Positions 16,768-26,426 of a stretch of DNA of 64,000 bases are shown here, piece after piece (positions within the stretch are counted from its first letter, which is position 1; the number at the start of each line of letters is the position of its first letter). The position numbers and the translations under genes are program-made. A model generated the notes under the pieces. It was not told the origin of the DNA. It saw only the letters and a list, made by a program, of their open reading frames with translations, and did no database searches. Where the stretch lies: contig NZ_BMGM01000005.1 in assembly GCF_014640195.1 (NCBI RefSeq), forward strand, positions 1-64,000. The letters run 5' to 3'. Source of the DNA: Psychroflexus planctonicus. Its GTDB lineage: Bacteria; Bacteroidota; Bacteroidia; Flavobacteriales; Flavobacteriaceae.

Positions 16768-17337
16768 ATGAAATCAGTTATCTCACTTTATATTGGTTTC
16801 TTCATTTTGGTTGGTTTTGCCAGTCTAGACTACAGAACACTAGAAGTTGAAATTAAAGAAAACAGTACAATAAGCATCAAAGGAACTTCTAATGTACATT
16901 CATTTGAGTGTTCTTATGAAGAAGAAATTGAGCTGTTTAACAACAATATTGAGTTATTACCCAATTCCAATTCGTTTGAAATAAAAAAAGCAAAACTTCA
17001 TTTAACCGCTAAATCTTTCGATTGTGGTGGTAGAAGAATCAACAGAGATTTTAAAGATATTCTTCAAGCTGAAAAATTCCCACATATCGACATTAAAGTA
17101 AATTCAATAACACCTCATCAAACCCAATATTTGGCTGATGTAGAAGTGCATATTGCAGGACACACCAAAAATTATCAACTTCAAGTCGAAAATCCGAACA
17201 AAACCCATTTTACAGGTGATTTGATTGTAGATATTACCGATTTTGGTTTAGAAAGTCCGAAAAAAATGATGGGTTTAATTAAAGTAGATCAGCTAATCGA
17301 CATCAACTTTGATTTGTATCTGAACATTAAATCTTAA
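16768..17337 (+). CDS. YceI family protein (second copy)
   Basis: This is a 189-residue YceI-domain protein with an N-terminal hydrophobic signal segment (about 4-20). The KGTSNVHSFECSYEE motif (38-52) corresponds to the GTSNIHDWEMD of the first copy, and the C-terminal DITDFGLESPKKMMG corresponds to its DFGVDPP region. The two copies have diverged well beyond a recent duplication. The first YceI carries Trp after the conserved His-Asp, whereas this one has His-Ser-Phe-Glu-Cys. A terminator and a foldback repeat separate it from the barrel gene, so it may have its own promoter. Its stop codon overlaps the convergent dnaE stop (shared TTAA). Confidence 0.87.
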   Translation: MKSVISLYIGFFILVGFASLDYRTLEVEIKENSTISIKGTSNVHSFECSYEEEIELFNNNIELLPNSNSFEIKKAKLHLTAKSFDCGGRRINRDFKDILQAEKFPHIDIKVNSITPHQTQYLADVEVHIAGHTKNYQLQVENPNKTHFTGDLIVDITDFGLESPKKMMGLIKVDQLIDINFDLYLNIKS

Positions 17338-20300
17338 TTCAATTTAAAAGCCAATTCTAAGGTTTTTAAATCTTGTAATAATTCTTTACAGATTTTTACT
17401 TTTTTAGTTTTACTCGGCATAGACAAACTCATGTCTTCTTCTGGGTTTACAATTTTAAACTGAAGCTTTTTCTCTCCCACATAAGTTTGGCAGATTTCAC
17501 TTAATCGGGTTATTGTTTCTTCTTTTAAACTTTCTAATTTTAAATGTAAGGTAAGTTTTTTAGCTTGCTCTTCCATTACATCTTGAAGTGGCTTGATTTG
17601 ACTAATTTTTGATCTTGGCGGAGTTGGTTCACCCGTTTCTTTATTGGTGTATACTTTATTTACGCAACGGATGTACAAAAATTGATCTAAAACAAGAAAG
17701 TGCCTGTACTTCAAGTAATCTTCACCAAATAAGAAAAAGTCATACGAATTATTGTAATCTTCCAAGGTAAATTTACCATATCCACGACCATTTTTACTAA
17801 CACTGTGACTTACATCAGTAACTACGCCCGCAAGTGATAAATCTCGATTGTATTTAGTATCGTCAAATAAATCGCCTAACTGATTTTTACAGAAATAACG
17901 CATTTCATATTTATAATCGTCTAGCGGATGACCTGAAATAAAAATGCCCACTACTTCTTTTTCAGCTTTTAGTTTTTTCATGGTTGGCCACGGGTCGCAA
18001 GGTGGAATTTCAGGTTCTGGAATTTGTACTTCGCTAGCTTCACCAAATAAACTTACTTGTGCCGAATTTTTTGATTCCTGAAAACGCGCTGCAAATTTTA
18101 CCACTTTTTCTAAAAAGGTAAGTTCCCCTTCGGTAATATGAAAATACTGAGCACGATGTGTATTCGGGAACCCATCGAATGCGCCAGCATAGGCTAAACT
18201 TTCAAAAGCTTTTTTGTTAGCAGCTCGTAAATCAATCCGCTTGGCCATATCGAAAATGGAATGATAGATTCCGTCTTTTTTTCTATTTTCTACTATAGTT
18301 TGTACAGCACCGCCGCCAACTCCTTTTACAGCGCCCATTCCAAAACGAACTGCATTTTGTTTGTTTACCGAAAATTTATAATAAGATTCGTTTACATCTG
18401 GACCCAAAACTTCCAATCCCATTCGGCGACATTCTTCCATAAAGAAAGTTACTTTTTTAATGTCGTTCATGTTGTTAGAAAGCACGGCTGCCATGTATTC
18501 TGCTGGATAATGTGCTTTTAAATAAGCGGTTTGGTAAGCAATCCAAGCGTAACAAGTAGAATGCGATTTGTTGAAGGCATAACTTGCAAAAGCTTCCCAA
18601 TCTTTCCAGATTTTTTCTAATTTGTCTTCTGGGTGTCCGTTGTCTTTTGCTTGACCAATGAATTTAGGTTTCAATTTAGCCAAGACATCTTTTAATTTTT
18701 TACCCATGGCTTTTCGCAACACATCGGCTTCACCTTTAGTAAAGTTAGCGAGTTTTTGCGAAAGCAACATTACTTGCTCTTGGTAGACCGTAATTCCGTA
18801 GGTTTCTTCTAGGTATTCCTGCATTTCAGGTAAATCGTAAGTGATTTCCTGGTCGCCATGTTTCCGTTTAATGAAATCAGGGATGTATTCCATTGGTCCT
18901 GGTCTGTACAAAGCATTCATGGCAATTAAATCTTCAAACACCGTTGGTTTTAAATCCTTCATGTGTTTTTGCATTCCTGGCGATTCATACTGAAAAATCC
19001 CAACCGTTTCTCCACGTTGAAAAAGTTCGTAGGTTTTTTGGTCGTCCAGCGAAAAACTTTCAGGGTCTAAATCAACATCATGTCTTGCTTTTACGATGTC
19101 TACCGTGTCTTTGATTAAAGTCAAGGTTTTTAAGCCTAAGAAGTCCATTTTTAGCAAACCTGCACTTTCTACCACCGAGTTATCGAATTGGGTAACGTAC
19201 AAATCAGAATCCTTTGCGGTTGCCACGGGAACAAACTTGGTAATATCGTCTGGTGTAATAATGACTCCACAAGCATGAATTCCCGTATTTCTAACCGAAC
19301 CTTCTAAAATTCGAGCTTGATTTACAGTTTCTGCTTCAGGCGAATCTCCTTCAGAAATACCGATAAGCTCGTAAACTTTGGCTAAATCTTCAGATCGAAA
19401 CTTTTCTTTTAATTCTTTTTCTTCTTTACCGAAGATTTTGCTCAATTTGGACATATCAGGAACCAATTTCGCAATTCGGTCGGCTTCATATAAAGGTAAG
19501 TCCAACACGCGAGCCGTATCGCGAATAGCCGACTTAGCCGCCATAGTTCCGTAGGTAATGATTTGTGCTACTTGGTTGGCGCCGTATTTTTCAATTACAT
19601 AATCCATTACTTTACTTCGACCTTCATCGTCAAAATCAATATCGATATCTGGCATGCTTACTCGCTCTGGATTTAAGAAACGCTCAAAAAGCAAATCGTA
19701 TTGAATGGGATCGATATTGGTAATTTTTAAGCAAAAAGCTACCGCACTTCCCGCCGCCGAACCTCGACCTGGACCAACGGAAACGCCCATTTTTCGTGCT
19801 TCACGAATAAAGTCTTCAACAATTAAAAAGTAACCTGGATAACCTGTATTGGCAATAACAGAAAGCTCAAAATGAAGTCGCTCTTCAATTTCTGGTGTAA
19901 TGTCTGGGTAGCGTTCTTTGGCTCCTTGAAAGGTCAAATGCTTCAAATAAGCATTTTCACCACGTTTGCCTCCGTCCTTTTCGTCTTCAGGGTCTAAGAA
20001 TTTTTCTGGAATAGTAAAAGCAGGCAAGAGCACGTCTCTAGCCAATTCAAAAGCTTCAATTTTGTTGGCGAGTACTTCCGTGTTGGTGATGGCTTCTGGC
20101 AAATCTTTAAACAATTCCTTCATTTGCGCTTTACTCTTGAAGTAGTATTCATCATTTGGCAAGCCGTATCTAAAGCCACGACCGCGACCTTTGGGAGTGG
20201 CTTGTTTTTCGCCATCTTTTACACATAATAAAATATCGTGCGCATTGGCATCTTCCTGCTCTGCATAATAGGTGTTGTTGGTTGCAATTAATTTTACATC

Positions 20301-21710
20301 ATGCTTATTGGCTAAGCGAATCAAGGTTTCGTTGGCTCGGTCTTCATCTTCTTGACCGTGGCGCATAATTTCGATGTAGAAATCTTCACCAAAAGTGGTT
20401 TTCCACCAAATTAGTGCTTCTTCGGCTTGCTTTTCACCAAGGTTCAAGATTTTATTGGCAATCTCACCATAAGTATTCCCCGACAAAACAATAATATCTT
20501 CTTTGTATTCTTCAATAATTTTTTTGTCGATTCTAGGCACATAATAAAAGCCTTTGGTAAATCCAAGAGAAGACATTTTGGCCAAATTGTGGTAGCCATT
20601 TTTATTTTTTGCCAAAAGAACCATTTGGTAACCATTGTCTTTTTGCGATTTATTGGTGTGGTCTTCACAAACAAAAAATTCGCATCCAATAATGGGTTTT
20701 ATAGGAAGAATTTCAGGTTCTTCTCCTTTTTCTTTCGCTTCTTTTGCAGCAGCTTCAGCAGCTTTATTATGATTATTAGCAGCGGTGACAAAATGAAATG
20801 CGCCCATCATATTCGCGTGATCCGTTAATGCAACAGCTGGCATTTTGGCTTTTGCTGCTGAACTCACTAAATCTTGCACCGACATGGTAGACTGTAAAAT
20901 GGAAAATTGGCTGTGGTTATGTAAATGAACAAAACTGGTTTGCGCTAAAACTTGTTTGTTTTTCTGAAGCTCTTCTGTAGTTGGCGCATCTTGTTCAGGT
21001 TGTTGTTGCTTTTGTAGTTTAGCCGATTCCTTTTTTAAGTTGATGTGCTGTAAACCAACTGGTTGAATTGGACTGGGGTTCTTTTCTTTAAAACTTTCAA
21101 TATAACCTGCATCTTGTTGAAGTTTTTTCAGACTAAAACTTCCAATTCTAATTAATTCTAAAAAACAACGTGTGGTTGCTTCCACATCTGCAGTAGCGTT
21201 GTGGGCTTCGTTAAAGGCTTCATTAAAAAGATGTAGGTGTAATTCCGTTAAAGTTGGAAGTTTCATTTTTCCGCCTTTTCCACCAGGAATTTGACAAAGC
21301 TGAGCCGTAGTTTCAGTACAGGTATCCAAAACAGGAAGTTCCGTCATGGGTGTTTGCATCTGTAAACGGAAAAATTCTGCTCCAGTAACATTTACATCGA
21401 AGCCAACATTTTGCCCAACTACAAATTTAGACTGTTGTAAAGCCGAATTGAATTGAGAAAGTGCTTCTTCTAAAGGCACTCCATTTTCTTCTGCCAAAGC
21501 CGTAGAAATACCATGAATTCGTTCTGCATCAAAAGGGATATCGAAACCTTCAGGTTGGATTAAAAAATCTTTGGCTTCCATTAAATTACCCCACTGATCG
21601 TGTAGCTGCCAGGCAATTTGAATTACTCTAGGCCAATTGTCTGTGTCGCTAATGGGTGCGTTAAATCGTTTAGGTAAGCCGGTGGTTTCGGTATCAAAAA
21701 TCAGGTACAT
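17334..21710 (-). CDS. dnaE: DNA polymerase III alpha subunit with N-terminal proofreading exonuclease domain
   Basis: The 1458-residue replicative polymerase begins with a DEDDh exonuclease domain (about 1-190; D6 and E8 in FDTETTG, D105, H170 and D175). A linker follows, then a PHP domain (from about 259, HLHNHSQFS at 262-270 and LTDHANMMGAFHF) and the polymerase core with VGPGRGSAAGS (646-656) and catalytic PDIDIDFDD (688-696). Near the C-terminus there is an OB fold (about residue 1290 onward). In most bacteria proofreading is a separate DnaQ protein; here polymerase and exonuclease are in one chain, as in other flavobacteria. The PHP metal ligands look intact, so a second nuclease activity is possible. 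The gene stands alone, convergent with the second YceI gene. Confidence 0.95.
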   Translation of the reverse strand: MYLIFDTETTGLPKRFNAPISDTDNWPRVIQIAWQLHDQWGNLMEAKDFLIQPEGFDIPFDAERIHGISTALAEENGVPLEEALSQFNSALQQSKFVVGQNVGFDVNVTGAEFFRLQMQTPMTELPVLDTCTETTAQLCQIPGGKGGKMKLPTLTELHLHLFNEAFNEAHNATADVEATTRCFLELIRIGSFSLKKLQQDAGYIESFKEKNPSPIQPVGLQHINLKKESAKLQKQQQPEQDAPTTEELQKNKQVLAQTSFVHLHNHSQFSILQSTMSVQDLVSSAAKAKMPAVALTDHANMMGAFHFVTAANNHNKAAEAAAKEAKEKGEEPEILPIKPIIGCEFFVCEDHTNKSQKDNGYQMVLLAKNKNGYHNLAKMSSLGFTKGFYYVPRIDKKIIEEYKEDIIVLSGNTYGEIANKILNLGEKQAEEALIWWKTTFGEDFYIEIMRHGQEDEDRANETLIRLANKHDVKLIATNNTYYAEQEDANAHDILLCVKDGEKQATPKGRGRGFRYGLPNDEYYFKSKAQMKELFKDLPEAITNTEVLANKIEAFELARDVLLPAFTIPEKFLDPEDEKDGGKRGENAYLKHLTFQGAKERYPDITPEIEERLHFELSVIANTGYPGYFLIVEDFIREARKMGVSVGPGRGSAAGSAVAFCLKITNIDPIQYDLLFERFLNPERVSMPDIDIDFDDEGRSKVMDYVIEKYGANQVAQIITYGTMAAKSAIRDTARVLDLPLYEADRIAKLVPDMSKLSKIFGKEEKELKEKFRSEDLAKVYELIGISEGDSPEAETVNQARILEGSVRNTGIHACGVIITPDDITKFVPVATAKDSDLYVTQFDNSVVESAGLLKMDFLGLKTLTLIKDTVDIVKARHDVDLDPESFSLDDQKTYELFQRGETVGIFQYESPGMQKHMKDLKPTVFEDLIAMNALYRPGPMEYIPDFIKRKHGDQEITYDLPEMQEYLEETYGITVYQEQVMLLSQKLANFTKGEADVLRKAMGKKLKDVLAKLKPKFIGQAKDNGHPEDKLEKIWKDWEAFASYAFNKSHSTCYAWIAYQTAYLKAHYPAEYMAAVLSNNMNDIKKVTFFMEECRRMGLEVLGPDVNESYYKFSVNKQNAVRFGMGAVKGVGGGAVQTIVENRKKDGIYHSIFDMAKRIDLRAANKKAFESLAYAGAFDGFPNTHRAQYFHITEGELTFLEKVVKFAARFQESKNSAQVSLFGEASEVQIPEPEIPPCDPWPTMKKLKAEKEVVGIFISGHPLDDYKYEMRYFCKNQLGDLFDDTKYNRDLSLAGVVTDVSHSVSKNGRGYGKFTLEDYNNSYDFFLFGEDYLKYRHFLVLDQFLYIRCVNKVYTNKETGEPTPPRSKISQIKPLQDVMEEQAKKLTLHLKLESLKEETITRLSEICQTYVGEKKLQFKIVNPEEDMSLSMPSKTKKVKICKELLQDLKTLELAFKLN

Positions 21711-21728
21711 CTAGGAAAGTATTTGCTT

Positions 21729-21736
21729 CAAAAATA
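21729..21736 (-). promoter_or_regulatory. Candidate -7 box (TATTTTTG) for dnaE
   Basis: On the minus strand TATTTTTG matches TAnnTTTG and lies 18 bp upstream of the dnaE ATG, which would give a very short leader. No clear -33 TTTG is seen. Confidence 0.35.
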
Positions 21737-21812
21737 CTAAAAATGCCTACTTAGATTTGCTAAAATTGAAATTTCTGTTGAATGAAATTCAACTTTAACA
21801 AGCTAAAAAAAT

Positions 21813-22571
21813 TTAGTTTTTGTATTTTTTATAACCCAAGTACATCCACCAAAGCATATAATAAATGGATTGAAAGATATTTAGGTTTTCTACATTTCTA
21901 TAAAATTCCCATTGAAAAGCAATCAACTTTTTTTTGTCTCTAGAAAGTGAATTTTCTCTTATTCTATAAATAGCATGACATTCTTGAATACCGTGAGCAT
22001 ATGGAATCTTTTTTAGATAGGTGAGCCACAATCCCATGTCTTGACGCTTCTTTATTAAAGGCATTTTTTCTTTACCAAGTTTACTTACATTTACAAAAGC
22101 AGTTAAGCAAGAAATAGAATTGGTTTTTAAAATATCAGAATAAGTAACTTTTTCTGGTACAACGAAATCTGAATAAACAAATTCTAAATTTTCATTTGAA
22201 CGTTTATAGGAAGCAAAAACAAAAGGAACTTTTTTGTCTTTTATCGTGGCAATACTATTTGTTAAATGAAAAGGAAACCAAATATCATCTGCATCTAAAA
22301 AAGCTAGATATTTTCCCTGTGCTAACTCAATAGCTTTGTTTCTTGCAACAGCTGGACCGGAGTTGTTTTTTAATAAATGATATTTAACCCGCGATTCTTT
22401 TTTGCTGATTTCTTTAAGTAAGGTGGGAGTTCCATCTGAAGAAGCATCATCTACAATAATCATTTCCCAATTTTGATGAGTTTGAGAAATGACAGAATTG
22501 ATGGTTTCTTGAATAAAATCTTGCGAGTTATAACTCGGCGTAATAATAGAAACCAAATCTTCTTGATGCAT
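21813..22571 (-). CDS. Family 2 glycosyltransferase (exopolysaccharide)
   Basis: The 252-residue GT-A protein has VSIITPSYNSQDFIQETI (about 7-24), IIVDDASSDGT with the DD pair, ALNKAIELAQ-like ARNKAIELAQGKYLAFLDADD (the DAD metal site at about 95-97) and a short C-terminal extension with an amphipathic or membrane-associated tail. It would add one sugar to the undecaprenyl-linked repeat unit at the inner face of the membrane. It is the last gene of the 15-kb polysaccharide locus and lies one base from the priming transferase gene. Confidence 0.88.
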   Translation of the reverse strand: MHQEDLVSIITPSYNSQDFIQETINSVISQTHQNWEMIIVDDASSDGTPTLLKEISKKESRVKYHLLKNNSGPAVARNKAIELAQGKYLAFLDADDIWFPFHLTNSIATIKDKKVPFVFASYKRSNENLEFVYSDFVVPEKVTYSDILKTNSISCLTAFVNVSKLGKEKMPLIKKRQDMGLWLTYLKKIPYAHGIQECHAIYRIRENSLSRDKKKLIAFQWEFYRNVENLNIFQSIYYMLWWMYLGYKKYKN

Positions 22572-22572
22572 G

Positions 22573-23934
22573 TTAATAAGCTTTTCTATCGCCTTTTACA
22601 GCATTTAAAATTGTTAAAAATATAATTTTTGCATCTAATAAAATAGACCAATTTTCTAGATAGAAAATATCAAATTTAACTCGACTGATAATATCGTGGT
22701 CAGTTTCTACTTCTCCACGAAATCCACTTACTTGAGCTAAACCTGTAATTCCTGGTTTTACAAAATGCCTTACCATAAATTTATCAATACGTTCTGCGTA
22801 CATGTGTGTATGACTCACCATGTGTGGACGTGGTCCAACTACAGACATTTCACCTAAAAAAACATTGAAAAATTGAGGTAGTTCGTCTATACTTGTTTTA
22901 CGTAAAAACTTTCCAATCTTGGTTATACGCACATCATTTTTTCGCACTTGATGAATGTCTGCTTCTGGATTGGGTTTCATGGATCTAAATTTGAAACAAT
23001 AAAACTCCTTGTAATCTAAACCGTTTCTTTTCTGTTTAAAAAAAACAGGGCCTTTTGATTCTACTTTAATCAAAATTGCCAAAATAGGTGTTAGCCAAGA
23101 TAAAATTCCTGCAATTACTAGGCTTGAAACTATAATATCAAAAACACGTTTTAAATATAGATTAATAGGTTCTTCTATAGGAATGGTACGTAGAGATAAG
23201 ATGGGTAGATAACCATAATAATCTATTTTTAAACGTTTGGCATAAATATCTCTATTATCAGGCAAGAACTTAAGCACTTTTAAATTGTTATCTGCAAAAT
23301 CGATAATTTCATTGATGCTTTCATCTTCTAAATCTGAAGTTGAACAATAGATTTCGTCAATATCTTCTTGAATGATGTAATCGAAACACTTTTGAAGCTG
23401 TAAATTCTGTTTGTTGATATCTTCTACGGAAAACTGCTTCATAAACTTATAGCCAAACTCTGGGTTAGCTACAAAAAAATCCTTTAGTTGATTGGATTTT
23501 AAAGTATCTCCAATAATTACTGTTCGTCTGTAGTTTTTACCAAAGACACTTCGGTATTTTTTCAGAAACAAGTAAGTACCTAATTTGAACAAAAAAATAA
23601 GTAAGAATATTCGTCCTAAATAGTCAAAAATTTCAGGAGTGCTATACTCATTTAAATTAAAAACTTTGAAGTAGAAAAAAACCACTAAAGTAAAAACTAC
23701 AAATTGGGTTACCGATAAAGAGATTATGCGTAAGGTCTTAGTGAAACGATAAACTTCGTAGTAATCTGTCTTTAGAGAAAGTATAATCCATGAAAAAACC
23801 GAAAAAATGGAAAAATAGAACCACTGTTCGGTTTCAAAATTAAAATAATAGGCAAATGTAATTAGGATAGTCCAGTCTACCACAAAGGTAAGCGGCCTTA
23901 AATAACCTGAATATCTTCCTACTTTGCTACCCAT
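22573..23934 (-). CDS. Undecaprenyl-phosphate sugar phosphotransferase (priming transferase)
   Basis: This is a 453-residue WbaP/WcaJ-type protein. The N-terminal half has four membrane segments and a nucleotide-binding-like soluble domain. The C-terminal bacterial sugar transferase domain (about 260-450) carries KRVFDIIVSS, FFKQKRNG, FKFRSM, KTSIDELPQFFNVF, MSVVGPRPH and PGITGLAQVSG. It starts repeat-unit synthesis by transferring a hexose-1-phosphate, often glucose or galactose, from UDP-sugar to undecaprenyl phosphate. The sugar cannot be told from sequence alone. The next upstream gene (UDP-glucuronate decarboxylase) lies 5 bp away. Confidence 0.93.
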   Translation of the reverse strand: MGSKVGRYSGYLRPLTFVVDWTILITFAYYFNFETEQWFYFSIFSVFSWIILSLKTDYYEVYRFTKTLRIISLSVTQFVVFTLVVFFYFKVFNLNEYSTPEIFDYLGRIFLLIFLFKLGTYLFLKKYRSVFGKNYRRTVIIGDTLKSNQLKDFFVANPEFGYKFMKQFSVEDINKQNLQLQKCFDYIIQEDIDEIYCSTSDLEDESINEIIDFADNNLKVLKFLPDNRDIYAKRLKIDYYGYLPILSLRTIPIEEPINLYLKRVFDIIVSSLVIAGILSWLTPILAILIKVESKGPVFFKQKRNGLDYKEFYCFKFRSMKPNPEADIHQVRKNDVRITKIGKFLRKTSIDELPQFFNVFLGEMSVVGPRPHMVSHTHMYAERIDKFMVRHFVKPGITGLAQVSGFRGEVETDHDIISRVKFDIFYLENWSILLDAKIIFLTILNAVKGDRKAY

Positions 23935-23939
23935 AAAAA

Positions 23940-24926
23940 TTATCGAACTATATGTTTACTAAAGTCTTTGTGTTCGCTTTTTCTTAAATCTTCTTCGCTT
24001 AAGCCTTTAAAATAATCGTAGGTAATTTTCATGCCTTCTGCCCGATTTACTTTGGGCTCCCAACCTAGAATTTCTTTGGCGCGTGTAATATCAGGTTGCC
24101 TTTGCATTGGGTCGTCTTTGGGTAAAGGTTTATATACTATTTTTTGGTCTGTACCGGTAAGTTTGATAATTTCTTCCGCAAAATCTTTAATGGTTATTTC
24201 ATGAGGATTACCAATATTTACTGGTTCAGCATATTCGCTTAAAAGCAGTCTGTAAATTCCATCTACTTGATCATCAACATAACAAAAAGATCGGGTTTGG
24301 TTTCCTTCTCCAAAAACCGTTAAGTCTTCTCCACGTAAGGCTTGTCCGATAAAAGCTGGAATTACACGACCATCATTTAAACGCATTCTTGGTCCGTAGG
24401 TATTAAAAATCCGAACAATTCGTGTTTCTAAACCATGAAAACGATGATATGCCATGGTTATGGATTCTTGAAAACGCTTGGCTTCATCATACACACCTCG
24501 TGGGCCAATGGTGTTTACGTTTCCATAATATTCTTCTGTTTGTGGGTGAACCAATGGATCTCCGTACACTTCAGATGTACTTGCAATTAAAATGCGTGCG
24601 TTTTTTTCTTTGGCTAATCCTAACAAATTATGTGTTCCTAAAGAACCTACTTTTAAAGTTTGTATGGGAATCTTCAAATAATCAATTGGGCTAGCTGGTG
24701 AAGCGAAATGAAGAATGTAATCTAATTTTCCTGACACATGAACAAATTTTGAAACATCGTGATGATAAAATTCAAAATTTTTGTTTTTAAACAAATGATC
24801 AATATTGTTTAAATCGCCTGTAATGAGGTTATCCATACCCAAAACATGATATCCTTCAGCAATAAATTTATCGCATAAATGGGATCCTAAAAATCCGGCT
24901 GCTCCCGTAATTAAAATTCGTTTCAT
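23940..24926 (-). CDS. uxs: UDP-glucuronate decarboxylase (UDP-xylose synthase)
   Basis: The 328-residue short-chain dehydrogenase has GAAGFLGSH (8-16) for NAD, the UXS signature [11 protein letters not shown] (73-83), STSEVYGDP (116-124) with catalytic Ser118 and Glu119, and the YxxxK pair Y146/K150. It converts UDP-glucuronate to UDP-xylose through a 4-keto intermediate and CO2 loss. It fits the neighbouring UDP-glucose dehydrogenase, which supplies UDP-glucuronate. The polymer is therefore expected to contain xylose or a UDP-xylose derivative. Confidence 0.9.
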   Translation of the reverse strand: MKRILITGAAGFLGSHLCDKFIAEGYHVLGMDNLITGDLNNIDHLFKNKNFEFYHHDVSKFVHVSGKLDYILHFASPASPIDYLKIPIQTLKVGSLGTHNLLGLAKEKNARILIASTSEVYGDPLVHPQTEEYYGNVNTIGPRGVYDEAKRFQESITMAYHRFHGLETRIVRIFNTYGPRMRLNDGRVIPAFIGQALRGEDLTVFGEGNQTRSFCYVDDQVDGIYRLLLSEYAEPVNIGNPHEITIKDFAEEIIKLTGTDQKIVYKPLPKDDPMQRQPDITRAKEILGWEPKVNRAEGMKITYDYFKGLSEEDLRKSEHKDFSKHIVR

Positions 24927-25006
24927 TTGCTTGAGTTTAAATGTAAAAAAAAGCTTCTAAAGATGTTTTAATAACAACTATAAAAGCTTTTATATTATTG
25001 TATTTT

Positions 25007-26314
25007 TTAAATTGATTTTCTTCCTATGGATAAGTAATGAAAACCAAAATCTTTTAATTCTTCGGTGGTATATAAATTCCTTCCGTCAAAAATTACAGGT
25101 TCTGATAACTGACTTTTCAATTTGTTGAAATCAGGTGTTCTAAAAATACTCCATTCGGTACAAATCAATAACGCATCTGCAGCTTCTGAAGCTTCGTACA
25201 TGCTATTGCAAAAAGTAACTTTATCGCCATATTTTCGCTCAACGTTTTCCATGGCTTCAGGATCAAAGGCTTTTACTTTTGCACCTGCTTCTAATAGCAA
25301 ATCAATCATATACAAAGCTGGAGCCTCACGAATATCATCTGTTTCTGGTTTAAAAGCTAAACCCCAAACCGCAATGGTTTTTCCTTTTAAGTCGCCTTTA
25401 AAATAGCCTTCCATTTTAGGGAAGAGCTTGGTTTTTTGTTGCTCGTTAATATCAACTACTGCTTCTAAAATTTTAAAGCTGAAATCTGCATCTTTCCCAG
25501 ACTTGTGTAAAGCTTTTACGTCTTTTGGAAAACACGAACCGCCATATCCAATTCCTGGAAACAAAAAGCGTTTACCAATTCTAGAATCGGTTCCCATACC
25601 AATTCTAACATGATCTACATCGGCACCCACCAACTCACAGTAGTTGGCAATTTCATTCATAAAGGTAATTTTAGTAGCTAAAAATGAATTGGCTGCATAT
25701 TTGGTTAATTCTGCCGATTTTTCATCCATCACCAAAATTGGGTTTCCAGAACGCACATAAGGTTTATACAAACGTTGCATGATTTCAGCCGCTTTTTTGC
25801 TTTCGGTACCAATAACAATGCGTTCAGGTTTTAAGAAATCGTCTACCGCAAAACCTTCGCGTAAAAATTCTGGATTAGAAACTACATCAAATTCAGCTTT
25901 AGCGGTTTTAGCGATGGTAGCTGTAACTTTTTCTGCAGTTCCAACAGGAACGGTACTTTTATCTACAATTACTTTATAATCGGTTATGTAATCTCCAATT
26001 TCTTTTGCTACACCTAAAACGTAAGATAAATCAGCTGAACCGTCTTCATCTTCTGGTGTGGGTAGAGCAAGAAAAATAACTTCTCCGTGATCTAAACCCG
26101 CTTTTAAATCAGTTGTAAAGCTTAGTCGTTTAGCTTCTATATTTCTTTCAAATAGTACATCTAAGTGTGGTTCGTAAATGGGCACCACACCATCTTTCAT
26201 TTGTTGTACTTTCTCTGCATTGTTATCTACACAAATTACTTCGTTTCCTGTTTCGGCTAGACATGTTCCAGTTACCAGACCTACATAGCCTGTTCCTACT
26301 ACGGTTATTTTCAT
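25007..26314 (-). CDS. ugd: UDP-glucose 6-dehydrogenase
   Basis: The 435-residue protein has the NAD site GTGYVGLVTG (7-16), the central domain with NPEFLREG (147-154) and the catalytic cysteine C261 in YGGSCFPKD, followed by a UDP-binding C-terminal domain (FDPEAMENV, LLICTEW). It oxidises UDP-glucose twice with NAD to UDP-glucuronate. The product can be used directly for a uronic acid residue or decarboxylated by the next gene product. A well-formed promoter precedes it, so the last four genes of the locus may be expressed separately. Confidence 0.95.
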   Translation of the reverse strand: MKITVVGTGYVGLVTGTCLAETGNEVICVDNNAEKVQQMKDGVVPIYEPHLDVLFERNIEAKRLSFTTDLKAGLDHGEVIFLALPTPEDEDGSADLSYVLGVAKEIGDYITDYKVIVDKSTVPVGTAEKVTATIAKTAKAEFDVVSNPEFLREGFAVDDFLKPERIVIGTESKKAAEIMQRLYKPYVRSGNPILVMDEKSAELTKYAANSFLATKITFMNEIANYCELVGADVDHVRIGMGTDSRIGKRFLFPGIGYGGSCFPKDVKALHKSGKDADFSFKILEAVVDINEQQKTKLFPKMEGYFKGDLKGKTIAVWGLAFKPETDDIREAPALYMIDLLLEAGAKVKAFDPEAMENVERKYGDKVTFCNSMYEASEAADALLICTEWSIFRTPDFNKLKSQLSEPVIFDGRNLYTTEELKDFGFHYLSIGRKSI

Positions 26315-26375
26315 AAGTTTACGATTTAGTTGTCAATTTTTGATTGAAGTATGATTAGTTAGTTTCAATTTTTTT

Positions 26376-26407
26376 CAAATGTAGTTGTTCTGTTAAGTTT
26401 TTGCAAA
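26376..26407 (-). promoter_or_regulatory. Bacteroidota-type promoter upstream of ugd
   Basis: On the minus strand, TTTG (26407-26404) is followed after 20 nt by TACATTTG (26383-26376), matching the -33 TTTG and -7 TAnnTTTG consensus at the right spacing. The start site would be near 26369, giving a leader of about 55 nt. Confidence 0.55.
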
Positions 26408-26426
26408 TGAAGAATGCTAAAGTTGG

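Noticed and set aside
20427-20828. Open frame of 133 codons on the plus strand inside dnaE
   Set aside because: It is antisense to highly conserved PHP/polymerase coding sequence, is rich in Phe/Ile from the complementary frame, and has no family motif.
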